Origin: Actinomycetes bacterium
Lineage (GTDB): Bacteria > Actinomycetota > CALGFH01
DNA: 14,826 nt
Direction of reading: 5' to 3'
Assembly: GCA_030152105.1 (NCBI GenBank)
Contig: JASLIH010000050.1
Coordinates: 1-14,826, forward strand
Position 1 is the stretch's first letter. The number at the start of each line of letters is the position of its first letter. The position numbers and the translations under genes are program-made. Below the pieces are notes generated by a model. It worked only from the letters and a program-made list of their open reading frames with translations. It did no database searches and was not told the origin of the DNA. Shown here in pieces: positions 8,995-14,826 of this stretch.

Positions 8995-10815
8995 TCACCG
9001 GTGCAGCCGGATCGGGACGGTGGTCACCACAATCCCGTCCTTGTAACGCAGGGCCAGCTCGAGACCGAAGGCGCTCTGGTTGTGGAGTGGTTCCTCCCAC
9101 CAGCGGTGGGGAATGACCTCGGGCACCATTACCGTCAGCGGCTGGCGGGGCTCCTCGGCCTGGACCCGCAGGATGTAGTCGACCAGTGGGTCGAGGACCT
9201 CGCGATAGGGTGACGGCACGATCCGCAGGGGGATGCTCGGGCACCACGCTTGCCAGGCGCGTTGCAGCTGCCTGGTCTCGTCGCCGTCGTCGTCGATGTG
9301 CACCGCGATCACCGAGTCGCTGGCTGACAGGGCATAGCGGACCGCCTCGGCGGTTGCCCGGTTGAGCTTGTGGACCGGGATGAGGGTGCGGTGCCGCACG
9401 TCATGCGGCTCCGGGGATGGCCCGACGTTGGCCAGCTCCTCTCGGGCCCGCTGGTAGTGGGCGTGGATGGCCAGGAAGTTCAGGACCAGCAACGGCACCA
9501 GCAGCACGACCAGCCAGGCGCCGGCGGCGAACTTGGCCACGACCACGACCATGGTGGCCAGCCCGGTGGCCAGTGCCCCGATGCCATTGACTGCGAGCTT
9601 GACCCGCCACCAAGGGCCGCGGGTCCGCCGCCAATGCCGGACCATGCCGGCCTGGGACAAGGTGAAGCACAAGAACACACCGACCGCGAACAGGGGGATG
9701 AGGGCGTGGGTGCTGCCCCTGAACACCACCACCAGCGCGATGGCCAGGGCCCCGATGACGATGATCCCGTTGGAGTAGGCCAGCCGCTGCCCGCGTTTGG
9801 TGAACTGGTGGGGGAAGTAGCCGTCGCGGGCGATGGTCGCCGCCAGCAGGGGGAAGCCGTTGAAGGAGGTGTTGGCGGCCAGCAGTAGGACCACCGCGGC
9901 CGACAGCTGGACCAGGTAGAACAGTGGGCCGTCGGCGACCGCTCGGCCGACCTGGGCGACCACGTTGGCCTGGGCGGTGGGCACGGCGCCCACGTGCTGG
10001 CCGAGGTAGGTCACGCCAAGAAACAGCACGGCCAGGATGCCCGCGAGGATCGACAGGGTCGTCGCGGCGTTACGTGCCTCGGGCCGTTTGAAGGCCGGCA
10101 CGCCGTTGGCGATGGCCTCGATGCCGGTCATCGCCGTGCAGCCGCCGGCGAAGGCGTGCAGGACAAGAAACGGTGTCAGCGCCTCCACTGCTGGCGGCGG
10201 TGCAGCGTGGACTGCCTGCGGTACCCCGCCGAGCACGGTCACCCGCAGCAGTCCCCACACGACCAGGGCGCCGAGTGAGCCGATGAACAGGTAGGTGGGC
10301 AGCACGAAGATCGCGCCGGCCTCGCGGATGCCACGCAGATTGACCACCATCAGCAGCAAGATGCCGGCCACGCTGGCCGACACCCGGTGGGTATCGAGGG
10401 CGGGTACGAAGGCCACGATCGCCTGGACGCCGGCGGTGACCGAGACGGCCACCACCGTCAGGTAGTCGACCATCAACGCGGCCGCGGCCACCAGGCCAGG
10501 GATCCGCCCCAGGTTCTCCCGAGCGACCGTGAACGACCCGCCACCGTGAGGGTAGGCGAAAATGGTCTGCCGATAGGAGACGGTCACGATCAGCAGCAGG
10601 GCGGTGATCGCCACCGCGATGGGCAGGCTGAGCCGGGCCGCGGCCGCGCCGGCCAGCAACAGCGCATAGAGGATCTCGTCAGGGGCGTAGGCGACCGACG
10701 AGAGAGCGTCCAACCCGAACGCCCCGATGGCCCGCGGCCGGGTCAGGCGCTCCTCCAGCATCGCCGTGGTTGGCAGCGGACGACCCAGCAACATGTGCTG
10801 CAGCGATCGCGCCAA
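8995..10815 (-). CDS. KimA-like APC/KUP superfamily potassium transporter
   Basis: 606 residues, the length of Bacillus subtilis KimA (YdaO). About twelve membrane helices span residues 30-460, followed by a soluble C-terminal domain (from about 470, VHKLNRATAEAVRYALSASD onward) resembling the cytosolic domain of KimA. KimA is a proton-coupled potassium importer of the plasma membrane. The signature DALSSVAY, the stretch SYRQTIFAYPHGGGSF, NLGRIPG and the DYLTVAVS-like segment match that family. Asp36, Tyr43 and Asp117 fall at the numbers I recall for potassium-binding residues of KimA. The start is TTG 10815: GGAGGGG at 10818-10824 lies directly upstream, and MARSLQHMLLGRP aligns with the family N-terminus; ATG 10794 has no ribosome binding site. 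Amino acid transport remains possible, since the wider APC family is diverse. The gene stands alone between glgX and the ferritin-like gene. Confidence 0.85.
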   Translation of the reverse strand: MARSLQHMLLGRPLPTTAMLEERLTRPRAIGAFGLDALSSVAYAPDEILYALLLAGAAAARLSLPIAVAITALLLIVTVSYRQTIFAYPHGGGSFTVARENLGRIPGLVAAAALMVDYLTVVAVSVTAGVQAIVAFVPALDTHRVSASVAGILLLMVVNLRGIREAGAIFVLPTYLFIGSLGALVVWGLLRVTVLGGVPQAVHAAPPPAVEALTPFLVLHAFAGGCTAMTGIEAIANGVPAFKRPEARNAATTLSILAGILAVLFLGVTYLGQHVGAVPTAQANVVAQVGRAVADGPLFYLVQLSAAVVLLLAANTSFNGFPLLAATIARDGYFPHQFTKRGQRLAYSNGIIVIGALAIALVVVFRGSTHALIPLFAVGVFLCFTLSQAGMVRHWRRTRGPWWRVKLAVNGIGALATGLATMVVVVAKFAAGAWLVVLLVPLLVLNFLAIHAHYQRAREELANVGPSPEPHDVRHRTLIPVHKLNRATAEAVRYALSASDSVIAVHIDDDGDETRQLQRAWQAWCPSIPLRIVPSPYREVLDPLVDYILRVQAEEPRQPLTVMVPEVIPHRWWEEPLHNQSAFGLELALRYKDGIVVTTVPIRLHR

Positions 10816-10817
10816 CG

Positions 10818-10824
10818 CCCCTCC
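10818..10824 (-). promoter_or_regulatory. Ribosome binding site that fixes the TTG start of the KimA-like gene
   Basis: On the minus strand GGAGGGG ends two bases before TTG 10815, with the GGAGG core four bases away. No comparable site precedes the internal ATG at 10794, so the rarer TTG start is preferred. Confidence 0.7.
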
Positions 10825-10950
10825 AACCCGTCGTGGCTCCGCAGCTCACCGGATGCCTGCCCGCGCCAGCCTAACGCCACCCAGCCGTCCACAACCCGCC
10901 CAAGCGCGCGTGGGTCCCGTGGTCCTCCTTCAACCCCCCGCGGCGTTTAG

Positions 10951-10962
10951 GGCGCTAGCGCC
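10951..10962. repeat. Perfect 12-base palindrome upstream of the KimA-like gene
   Basis: GGCGCTAGCGCC reads the same on both strands. It lies 135 bases upstream of the transporter start and 29 bases past the stop of the ferritin-like gene. It could be an operator for the transporter, or part of an end signal for the upstream gene, though without a loop or T-run. The remaining bases between the two genes show no clear promoter. Confidence 0.4.
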
Positions 10963-10991
10963 AATGATGCTCAAGGCTCTGGTGGAGCGCC

Positions 10992-12623
10992 TTAGTCTGG
11001 GCTGCCGGCCTGTACCCAGCGGTGGAACAGCGCGACCCGCTCGGCTGGCCACGCGGCGTCGCAGGGCATACGGCCCGCGGCGACCTGTTCCAGGATGGCG
11101 TCGGCGTGCTGCCGCACCGAGGCAACCTCCCCCAGATCGAACGCCCAGCGCATAGCGGCCCGGTCCCGCTCGGTGAACAGCGGCCGGATATCCCGGGCAA
11201 AGCTGGGGACGGTGTCGGCGGCGGCGGCGGGTGGGTCGACGGCCCTGGCTGGGACGCCTGCTTCCGGCTCCCGACCAGCGGCATCAGGTGGCTCCAGCGA
11301 CGCCGCGCAGGCCGCCAGCCGCTGTCGGACCCCAGCCAACACCTCTGGCGCGCCTGCCGTCAGGCCGTCGCACACCTCCGCCAGCTCCCGTAGCCGTTCG
11401 CCGAGGATGCTCCAGGCCGCCGGCTTGTGCGGGGTCACCGGGGTCGCGCTGGTGAGCATGAAGCTCGGCCCGGCGGTCATGCCGGGGGCGTGCGGCCCGA
11501 CCGGTAGCCTGCTCAGCAACTCCCCCAGCGGCCGGATCACCTGGAGCATCATCAGCAGCGCGGCCTCCCCCAGCATGCTGAGCTCGGCGTCGGTCTCCTC
11601 GGTGTGTTGGAAGAAGCGATACAGCAACTGCAACATCGCCGCGTAGCAGGCGTTGAACAGGTCGCTGATCGCCGCGGTGTACTGGTCCTCGATGAGGTGG
11701 ACCCCCCTGGGGTCGTCGGGAGCGGCCGGCCCGCTGGCCGTGGCCAGACCGAGCAGGTCCCGTGGCACCCGGACATATGGGTTGGTCACCGATGGGCGGG
11801 CGGGAGAGAAGGACGGGTCGGCGGCCTTCATCGCCCGGTAGGCCTCCAGGATCTCGAGGAAGCGGCCGAAGTGCGCCCGCTGCCAGCCGCCCCGGGCGCC
11901 CTCGCCCTCCTCGACGATGGTCTCGATCGCCGTGACCGCCGAGGCCAGCCCGGTGACGGGGATCAGCTCTGGCATGCGGTCGGGGACGCGGAAGTAGCGC
12001 GTCGACGCCTGCGCGTTGGGCGAGCCGACGAACACCCGCTCCTCCCCGTAGCGGTCGACCAGGCCGCGTAGCCCTCGCTCGATCCCGCGGTACAGCTGCC
12101 CGATGCTGGAGAAGGCCTGCGGCGCCGGCAGCACCAGCGGCCCGGTCGGCACCGGAGGGGCCGGCCGGTCGTGGTCCAGCTCGCCGGCAATCGACGAGAT
12201 GTCCATCTTTTCCGGCCGCTCGATGTAAAGGAACCGCTGCAGCGTTTGCTCGCTGAACGGGGCCAGGGTCAGCCGGATCTCGGGCGCGTAGGGGGACCGC
12301 TGGGGAAGGTTGTGGCGGCCGAGACGAGGCGCCCCCCCGAGGGCGGCGAGCAGGTTGTTGGCCAGGGCCAGGTGGATCATCTCCTGCAGCGCAATTTGGT
12401 TGATCGCTCGCTTCCAGCCGGCCACGGTTGGCACCTGCGCGGCCGTCAGCCCCGCTCCGGGTTCGGCCTGGAGGGTGAACGCCGCGTACAGGTAGGCGCA
12501 GAAGATGGAATGCTCGAGCTCCGCCGCCTCGCCCAGCAGGTACAGCAGCTCCTCGCGGCTCTCAAAGACCAGCTCGCCCGGTGAGCCGGTGTTCGCGCCC
12601 AGCTCCGGCGGGGTCGGCTCCAT
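10992..12623 (-). CDS. Ferritin-like (VioB/RebD C-terminal type) protein with a C-terminal 'MPC' domain
   Basis: 543 residues from ATG 12623, fixed by GGAGGAGGG at 12626-12634; TTG 12656 in the same frame has no such site. Residues about 20-345 match the ferritin-like domain found in VioB and at the end of RebD/StaD (iminophenyl-pyruvate dimer synthase type). Matching stretches are LLGEAAELEHSIFCAYLYAA, then QEMIHLALANNLLAALGG, then GEG and the HFGRFLEIL helix. Candidate iron or metal ligands are Glu37, Glu81, His84, Glu241 and His251. Residues about 346-445 are helical and unassigned, and 446-472 form an Ala/Pro linker. Residues 475-543 (FARDIRPLF, FDL, MPC521, W525, W536) form a separate domain that recurs alone at 13267-13494. 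No pigment or tryptophan-dimer pathway gene is nearby, so the VioB reaction should not be assumed. A cytosolic metal-dependent oxidoreductase is a guess. Confidence 0.82.
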   Translation of the reverse strand: MEPTPPELGANTGSPGELVFESREELLYLLGEAAELEHSIFCAYLYAAFTLQAEPGAGLTAAQVPTVAGWKRAINQIALQEMIHLALANNLLAALGGAPRLGRHNLPQRSPYAPEIRLTLAPFSEQTLQRFLYIERPEKMDISSIAGELDHDRPAPPVPTGPLVLPAPQAFSSIGQLYRGIERGLRGLVDRYGEERVFVGSPNAQASTRYFRVPDRMPELIPVTGLASAVTAIETIVEEGEGARGGWQRAHFGRFLEILEAYRAMKAADPSFSPARPSVTNPYVRVPRDLLGLATASGPAAPDDPRGVHLIEDQYTAAISDLFNACYAAMLQLLYRFFQHTEETDAELSMLGEAALLMMLQVIRPLGELLSRLPVGPHAPGMTAGPSFMLTSATPVTPHKPAAWSILGERLRELAEVCDGLTAGAPEVLAGVRQRLAACAASLEPPDAAGREPEAGVPARAVDPPAAAADTVPSFARDIRPLFTERDRAAMRWAFDLGEVASVRQHADAILEQVAAGRMPCDAAWPAERVALFHRWVQAGSPD

Positions 12624-12625
12624 CG

Positions 12626-12634
12626 CCCTCCTCC
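12626..12634 (-). promoter_or_regulatory. Ribosome binding site that fixes the ferritin-like gene start
   Basis: GGAGGAGGG on the minus strand ends two bases before ATG 12623. It rules out the in-frame TTG eleven codons upstream as the main start. Confidence 0.7.
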
Positions 12635-12782
12635 ATGGCTCTGAGTGGACCCGCAACCCATCTGACTCGCCTGGGCAGCCTACGCCATGACCGACCAGAT
12701 CCCGGCGTTGCGGGTGTCGACGCAGTACAGTGCGAGCCTGCTAGGTCCCCGACGGGGAGGTGGCCTGGGAGGCCGGTGAGGG

Positions 12783-13184
12783 ATGGACGATGCGAACGCC
12801 GGGCGCGTGCACGCCTGGATCGACAGCTACCTCCAAGCATGGAACTCCAATGACCCAGCCGACATCCGCGCGCTCTTCACCCAGGACGCGGCCTACCACA
12901 CCGAGCCGTACAGTCCACCCTGGAGGGGTCGAGACGAGATCGTACGCCAGTGGCTGGACCGCAAGGACGAGCCCGGCCAGGCCGAGTTCCGCTGGCACCT
13001 GCTCGCGGTGACCCCCGAGATCGCAGTCGTCCAGGGTGAGACCAGCTACCCCACCGAGCGCCACACCTACAGCAACCTGTGGGTCATCCGCCTGGACGCC
13101 GAGGGCCGTTGCGCTGAGTTCACAGAGTGGTGGATGCGCCACCCCGCGCCCGACGAGCCAGCAGGGCTCTCAGATCCGCCATAG
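12783..13184 (+). CDS. SnoaL/NTF2-like small protein
   Basis: A 133-residue protein of the NTF2-like cone fold. It begins with a helix (VHAWIDSYLQAWNSNDPADIRALF), continues with YHTEPYSPPWRGRDEIVRQWLDR, and ends in beta strands (LLAVTPEIAVVQGETSY, TYSNLWVIRLDAEGRCAEFTEWWM). The pattern 'F..DA.Y...P....W.G...I...W' is typical of SnoaL-like or DUF4440-like members, which act as small enzymes or binding proteins. The exact substrate is unknown. ATG 12783 is the first start after an in-frame TGA at 12777-12779, and GGGAGG at 12767-12772 lies ten bases upstream. The gene is divergent from the ferritin-like gene with 159 bases between starts, and converges on the 75-residue gene. Shared control from the divergent region is possible, but I cannot point to a firm promoter. 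Confidence 0.8.
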   Translation: MDDANAGRVHAWIDSYLQAWNSNDPADIRALFTQDAAYHTEPYSPPWRGRDEIVRQWLDRKDEPGQAEFRWHLLAVTPEIAVVQGETSYPTERHTYSNLWVIRLDAEGRCAEFTEWWMRHPAPDEPAGLSDPP

Positions 13185-13232
13185 GCCAGCACGAAGCCAA
13201 TCGACCTTCGGTCAGGGGTACCCGAGCCGGCG

Positions 13233-13256
13233 GCGACGCTCCCAAGCCGGCGTCGC
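13233..13256. terminator. GC hairpin between convergent genes
   Basis: GCGACGC at 13233-13239 pairs exactly with GCGTCGC at 13250-13256 around a ten-base loop. It lies in the 82-base gap between the NTF2-like gene and the convergent 75-residue gene, where a two-way terminator would be expected. There is no T-run on either side. Confidence 0.35.
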
Positions 13257-13266
13257 GCCATCGCAC

Positions 13267-13494
13267 CTACGGGGCGAACCCGTTGTCGATCCAGGTGCGA
13301 AAGCGCTGGACGTTGTCCGCCGGCCATGATCCGTAGCAGGGCATGGTGCCGTCGGCGAGGCGCTGGTAGATGCGCTCGGCGTTGGCGCGCACGTCGTCGT
13401 AGGACGACAGGTCGAAGAACCTGGACATCGAGCCCACATCGCGGTTGCTGAACAGCGGCCGGATGTCTCGCGCAAAGGCGACGTCCTCATCCAT
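13267..13494 (-). CDS. 75-residue protein: stand-alone copy of the ferritin-like protein's C-terminal 'MPC' domain
   Basis: ATG 13494 follows GGAAGGAGAAGGG on the minus strand, with the GGAG core seven bases away, and the frame ends at TAG 13269-13267. Residues 7-75 align without gaps to residues 475-543 of the ferritin-like protein, with about 31 of 69 identical by eye: FARDIRPLF, the R-D and M positions, FDL, V-R, MPC, WPA, F, W and G. The layout (I-PLF start, FDL, a helix, an MP turn, a final W-x-x-G helix) recalls small cytochrome c-like domains. However, there is no CxxCH and this protein has no His at all; its only Cys is Cys53 in MPC. It has no signal peptide. I cannot name the function. 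It may partner or replace the fused domain, or bind a metal or another protein through the MPC motif. Confidence 0.78.
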   Translation of the reverse strand: MDEDVAFARDIRPLFSNRDVGSMSRFFDLSSYDDVRANAERIYQRLADGTMPCYGSWPADNVQRFRTWIDNGFAP

Positions 13495-13521
13495 CCCTTC
13501 TCCTTCCTTCCGACAAGCAAG

Positions 13522-13605
13522 CTACGAACGACCGGCCTTGAGCATAGCGTTGGCGAAGGCAAAGCCGTCCAGCCAAAGCCAGCCCCTCCAGATCCATGAT
13601 GGCAT
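13522..13605 (-). CDS. Possible 27-residue Trp-rich small ORF upstream of the MPC-domain gene
   Basis: ATG 13605 to TAG 13522 encodes MPSWIWRGWLWLDGFAFANA followed by MLKAGRS, with four Trp in the first eleven residues. The stop lies 27 bases upstream of the ATG of the 75-residue gene on the same strand, so it could be a leader peptide, a membrane-active microprotein or the tail of a decayed gene. There is no clear ribosome binding site before its ATG. The rest of 13495-13712 shows nothing else that I can support. Confidence 0.2.
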   Translation of the reverse strand: MPSWIWRGWLWLDGFAFANAMLKAGRS

Positions 13606-13712
13606 CTCAGCTGCGGTTCCCGGACCAGCGGCAGTGCGTGAGGTCTGGAGCGAGGGTCCCGCGGCCGGCATGCTCTCACATCCGCCGAGTCGCTCGTCGC
13701 TAGTCGCGTCGG

Positions 13713-14826
13713 CTACAGGGGGCTGAGGCGGCTGGCGGGAACGCGGCTGAGCTGGTTGCGCGAGGTGATGTCGAGCTTCAGGAAGACCTTCCGCAGGTGG
13801 TACTGCGCCGTCCGGGGACTGATGAACAGCCGCGCGCCGATCTCGGGATTGGAGAGGCCCTCCCGCGCCAGCTGCGCGATCTGCGCTTCTTGAGGTGTGA
13901 GCACGCCGCGCGTTTCCTCCGGGCGTCTGCGCGCGGTCCCGCCGGTAGCCAAGAGCTCGCGGCGGGCGCGCTCGGCGAACCCCCCGACCCCCATGTGACT
14001 GAACATCTCGTAGGCAGTGCGCAGGTGCTTGCGCGCGTCCAGGCGCCGGTTCTCGCGACGCAGCCACTCGCCGTACACAAGCTGCGCGCGGGCGAGCTCC
14101 ACGCGGACCCGCGTCCGCGCGAGCCGTTCGATCGCCTCACGGTAGAGCGGCTCCGCGACGTCGCCGTCGCTCAGGAGCGCCCTCGAGCGCGCTTCGACGC
14201 CGAGCGCCCAGTCTGTGCCGCTGGCTCGTGTCGTCTCCGAGAGCCTCTCAAGCGCGTCGGACGCCAGCTCGGGCTCGCCACTCCGTGCCGCCGCCTCGAC
14301 CAGCTCGACCAAGCTCCATCGCGGCGCGCCACCCACCTGCTGGTGCGCGGCCGCTAGTTGGGCCGCGGCCAGCGCGTCCCCGTATTGGGCGAGGCCGTTG
14401 CAGAGCAACGCGTGCAGCCAGTGTGCGACGGTCACTCCGGCCCCCTGGCCACGCGGCACGGCCTCGTTCATCGTGGTGTCGATCAGCGCGCGGGCCTCGC
14501 GCTGGCGGCCACGAAAGGCGGCCAATCCGAGCGGCCCGAGGCGGGCCGGGTTGCTCCCGGTCGCCTCACACACCGTTCGTACCTCTTCGAACAGCGACGA
14601 GGCCGCCGCCAGCTCCCCGGCGAAGAGGTGCGCGTAGGCGCGCGAGTCGAGCGCACGAGGGATCTCGCTGAGGGCGCCGGCCTCGAGAGCGATCGTCACG
14701 TGACGGGTTGCGACCACGCGCCAGCGCTCGTCGTCCCACAGATCCGCAGCGATGACCGATGCAAACCAGAGCCACGGCAGCACCTCCTGGACGGGAACCT
14801 CCTCGTCACAGAGAGTCCCGAGGACT
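13713..14826 (-). CDS. LuxR-family transcriptional regulator, C-terminal part (5' end outside window)
   Basis: The frame is open to the right edge and ends at TAG 13715-13713, giving 371 visible residues. The C-terminal 60 residues are a LuxR-type helix-turn-helix: LTPQEAQIAQLAREGLSNPEIGARLFISPRTAQYHLRKVFLKL, with the conserved Glu, NxEI, SxxT and H-R-K positions. The preceding 300 residues are Ala-rich helical repeats of TPR type (for example ARKHLRTAYEMF and FAGELAAASSLFEEV). This is the layout of the large MalT/LAL-type regulators, whose ATPase domain would lie before this part, outside the window. It probably acts as an ATP-dependent activator. The GTG at 14783 lies within continuous coding sequence and is not taken as the start. 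What it controls cannot be seen; the 75-residue gene downstream on the same strand begins 219 bases away. Confidence 0.92.
   Translation of the reverse strand, partial: VLGTLCDEEVPVQEVLPWLWFASVIAADLWDDERWRVVATRHVTIALEAGALSEIPRALDSRAYAHLFAGELAAASSLFEEVRTVCEATGSNPARLGPLGLAAFRGRQREARALIDTTMNEAVPRGQGAGVTVAHWLHALLCNGLAQYGDALAAAQLAAAHQQVGGAPRWSLVELVEAAARSGEPELASDALERLSETTRASGTDWALGVEARSRALLSDGDVAEPLYREAIERLARTRVRVELARAQLVYGEWLRRENRRLDARKHLRTAYEMFSHMGVGGFAERARRELLATGGTARRRPEETRGVLTPQEAQIAQLAREGLSNPEIGARLFISPRTAQYHLRKVFLKLDITSRNQLSRVPASRLSPL

Noticed and set aside
10816..10991. A c-di-AMP (ydaO-type) riboswitch upstream of the KimA-like gene
   Set aside because: The gap is only 176 bases and I could not find the paired helices or conserved core by eye. 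A covariance-model search would be needed to revive the idea.
12703..12731. A promoter for the NTF2-like gene with TACAGT at 12726-12731
   Set aside because: The -10-like hexamer is fair, but no -35 element lies at 16-18 bases. The nearest TTG-containing match gives a spacing of about 13.

Overview
The window is very GC-rich, with G or C at most third codon positions, strong GGAGG-type ribosome binding sites, and GTG and TTG starts beside ATG. Together with the gene families (class III cyclase fusions, a STAND-type ATPase with a TPR tail, a LuxR regulator, GlgX) this points to a high-GC actinobacterium, possibly uncultured. That is an inference from style; no marker gene is present. I see no rRNA, tRNA, CRISPR array, insertion sequence or phage gene. 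Both ends cut through genes.

Layout. (1) 1-1204, plus strand: the 3' part of an alpha/beta hydrolase with an intact Ser-Asp-His set, followed 13 bases later by an HdeD/DUF308-type six-helix membrane protein whose G/T-rich coding strand is unlike its neighbours. (2) 1545-6417, plus strand: a signalling block. A 1056-residue fusion (DUF4062, class III nucleotidyl cyclase, STAND ATPase, winged helix, TPR) is followed by a small membrane-protein reading frame that appears broken by one frameshift. Then comes a second cyclase of the Rv1900c type, whose alpha/beta-hydrolase half has lost the whole catalytic triad. (3) 6462-10815, minus strand: a glycogen debranching enzyme (GlgX). Its GTG start overlaps the stop of a degenerate upstream reading frame as GTGA. 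Further upstream on the same strand is a KimA-like APC/KUP potassium transporter with a TTG start. (4) 10992-13494: a ferritin-like (VioB/RebD C-terminal type) protein with an extra C-terminal domain, a divergent SnoaL/NTF2-like gene, and a 75-residue protein that is a stand-alone copy of that C-terminal domain. (5) 13713 to the end, minus strand: the C-terminal part of a large LuxR-type regulator.

How the genes may work together. The two cyclases on one strand, one behind a STAND sensor/ATPase and one behind a dead hydrolase fold, look like a cyclic-nucleotide signalling cluster with two different input modules. The ferritin-like gene and the small gene carrying the same 'FARDIRPLF ... MPC ... 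W' domain look like a redox or metal-linked pair with the NTF2-like gene between them. GlgX (glycogen), the potassium transporter and HdeD suggest general stress and storage functions nearby. These functional links are inferences from gene order and domains.
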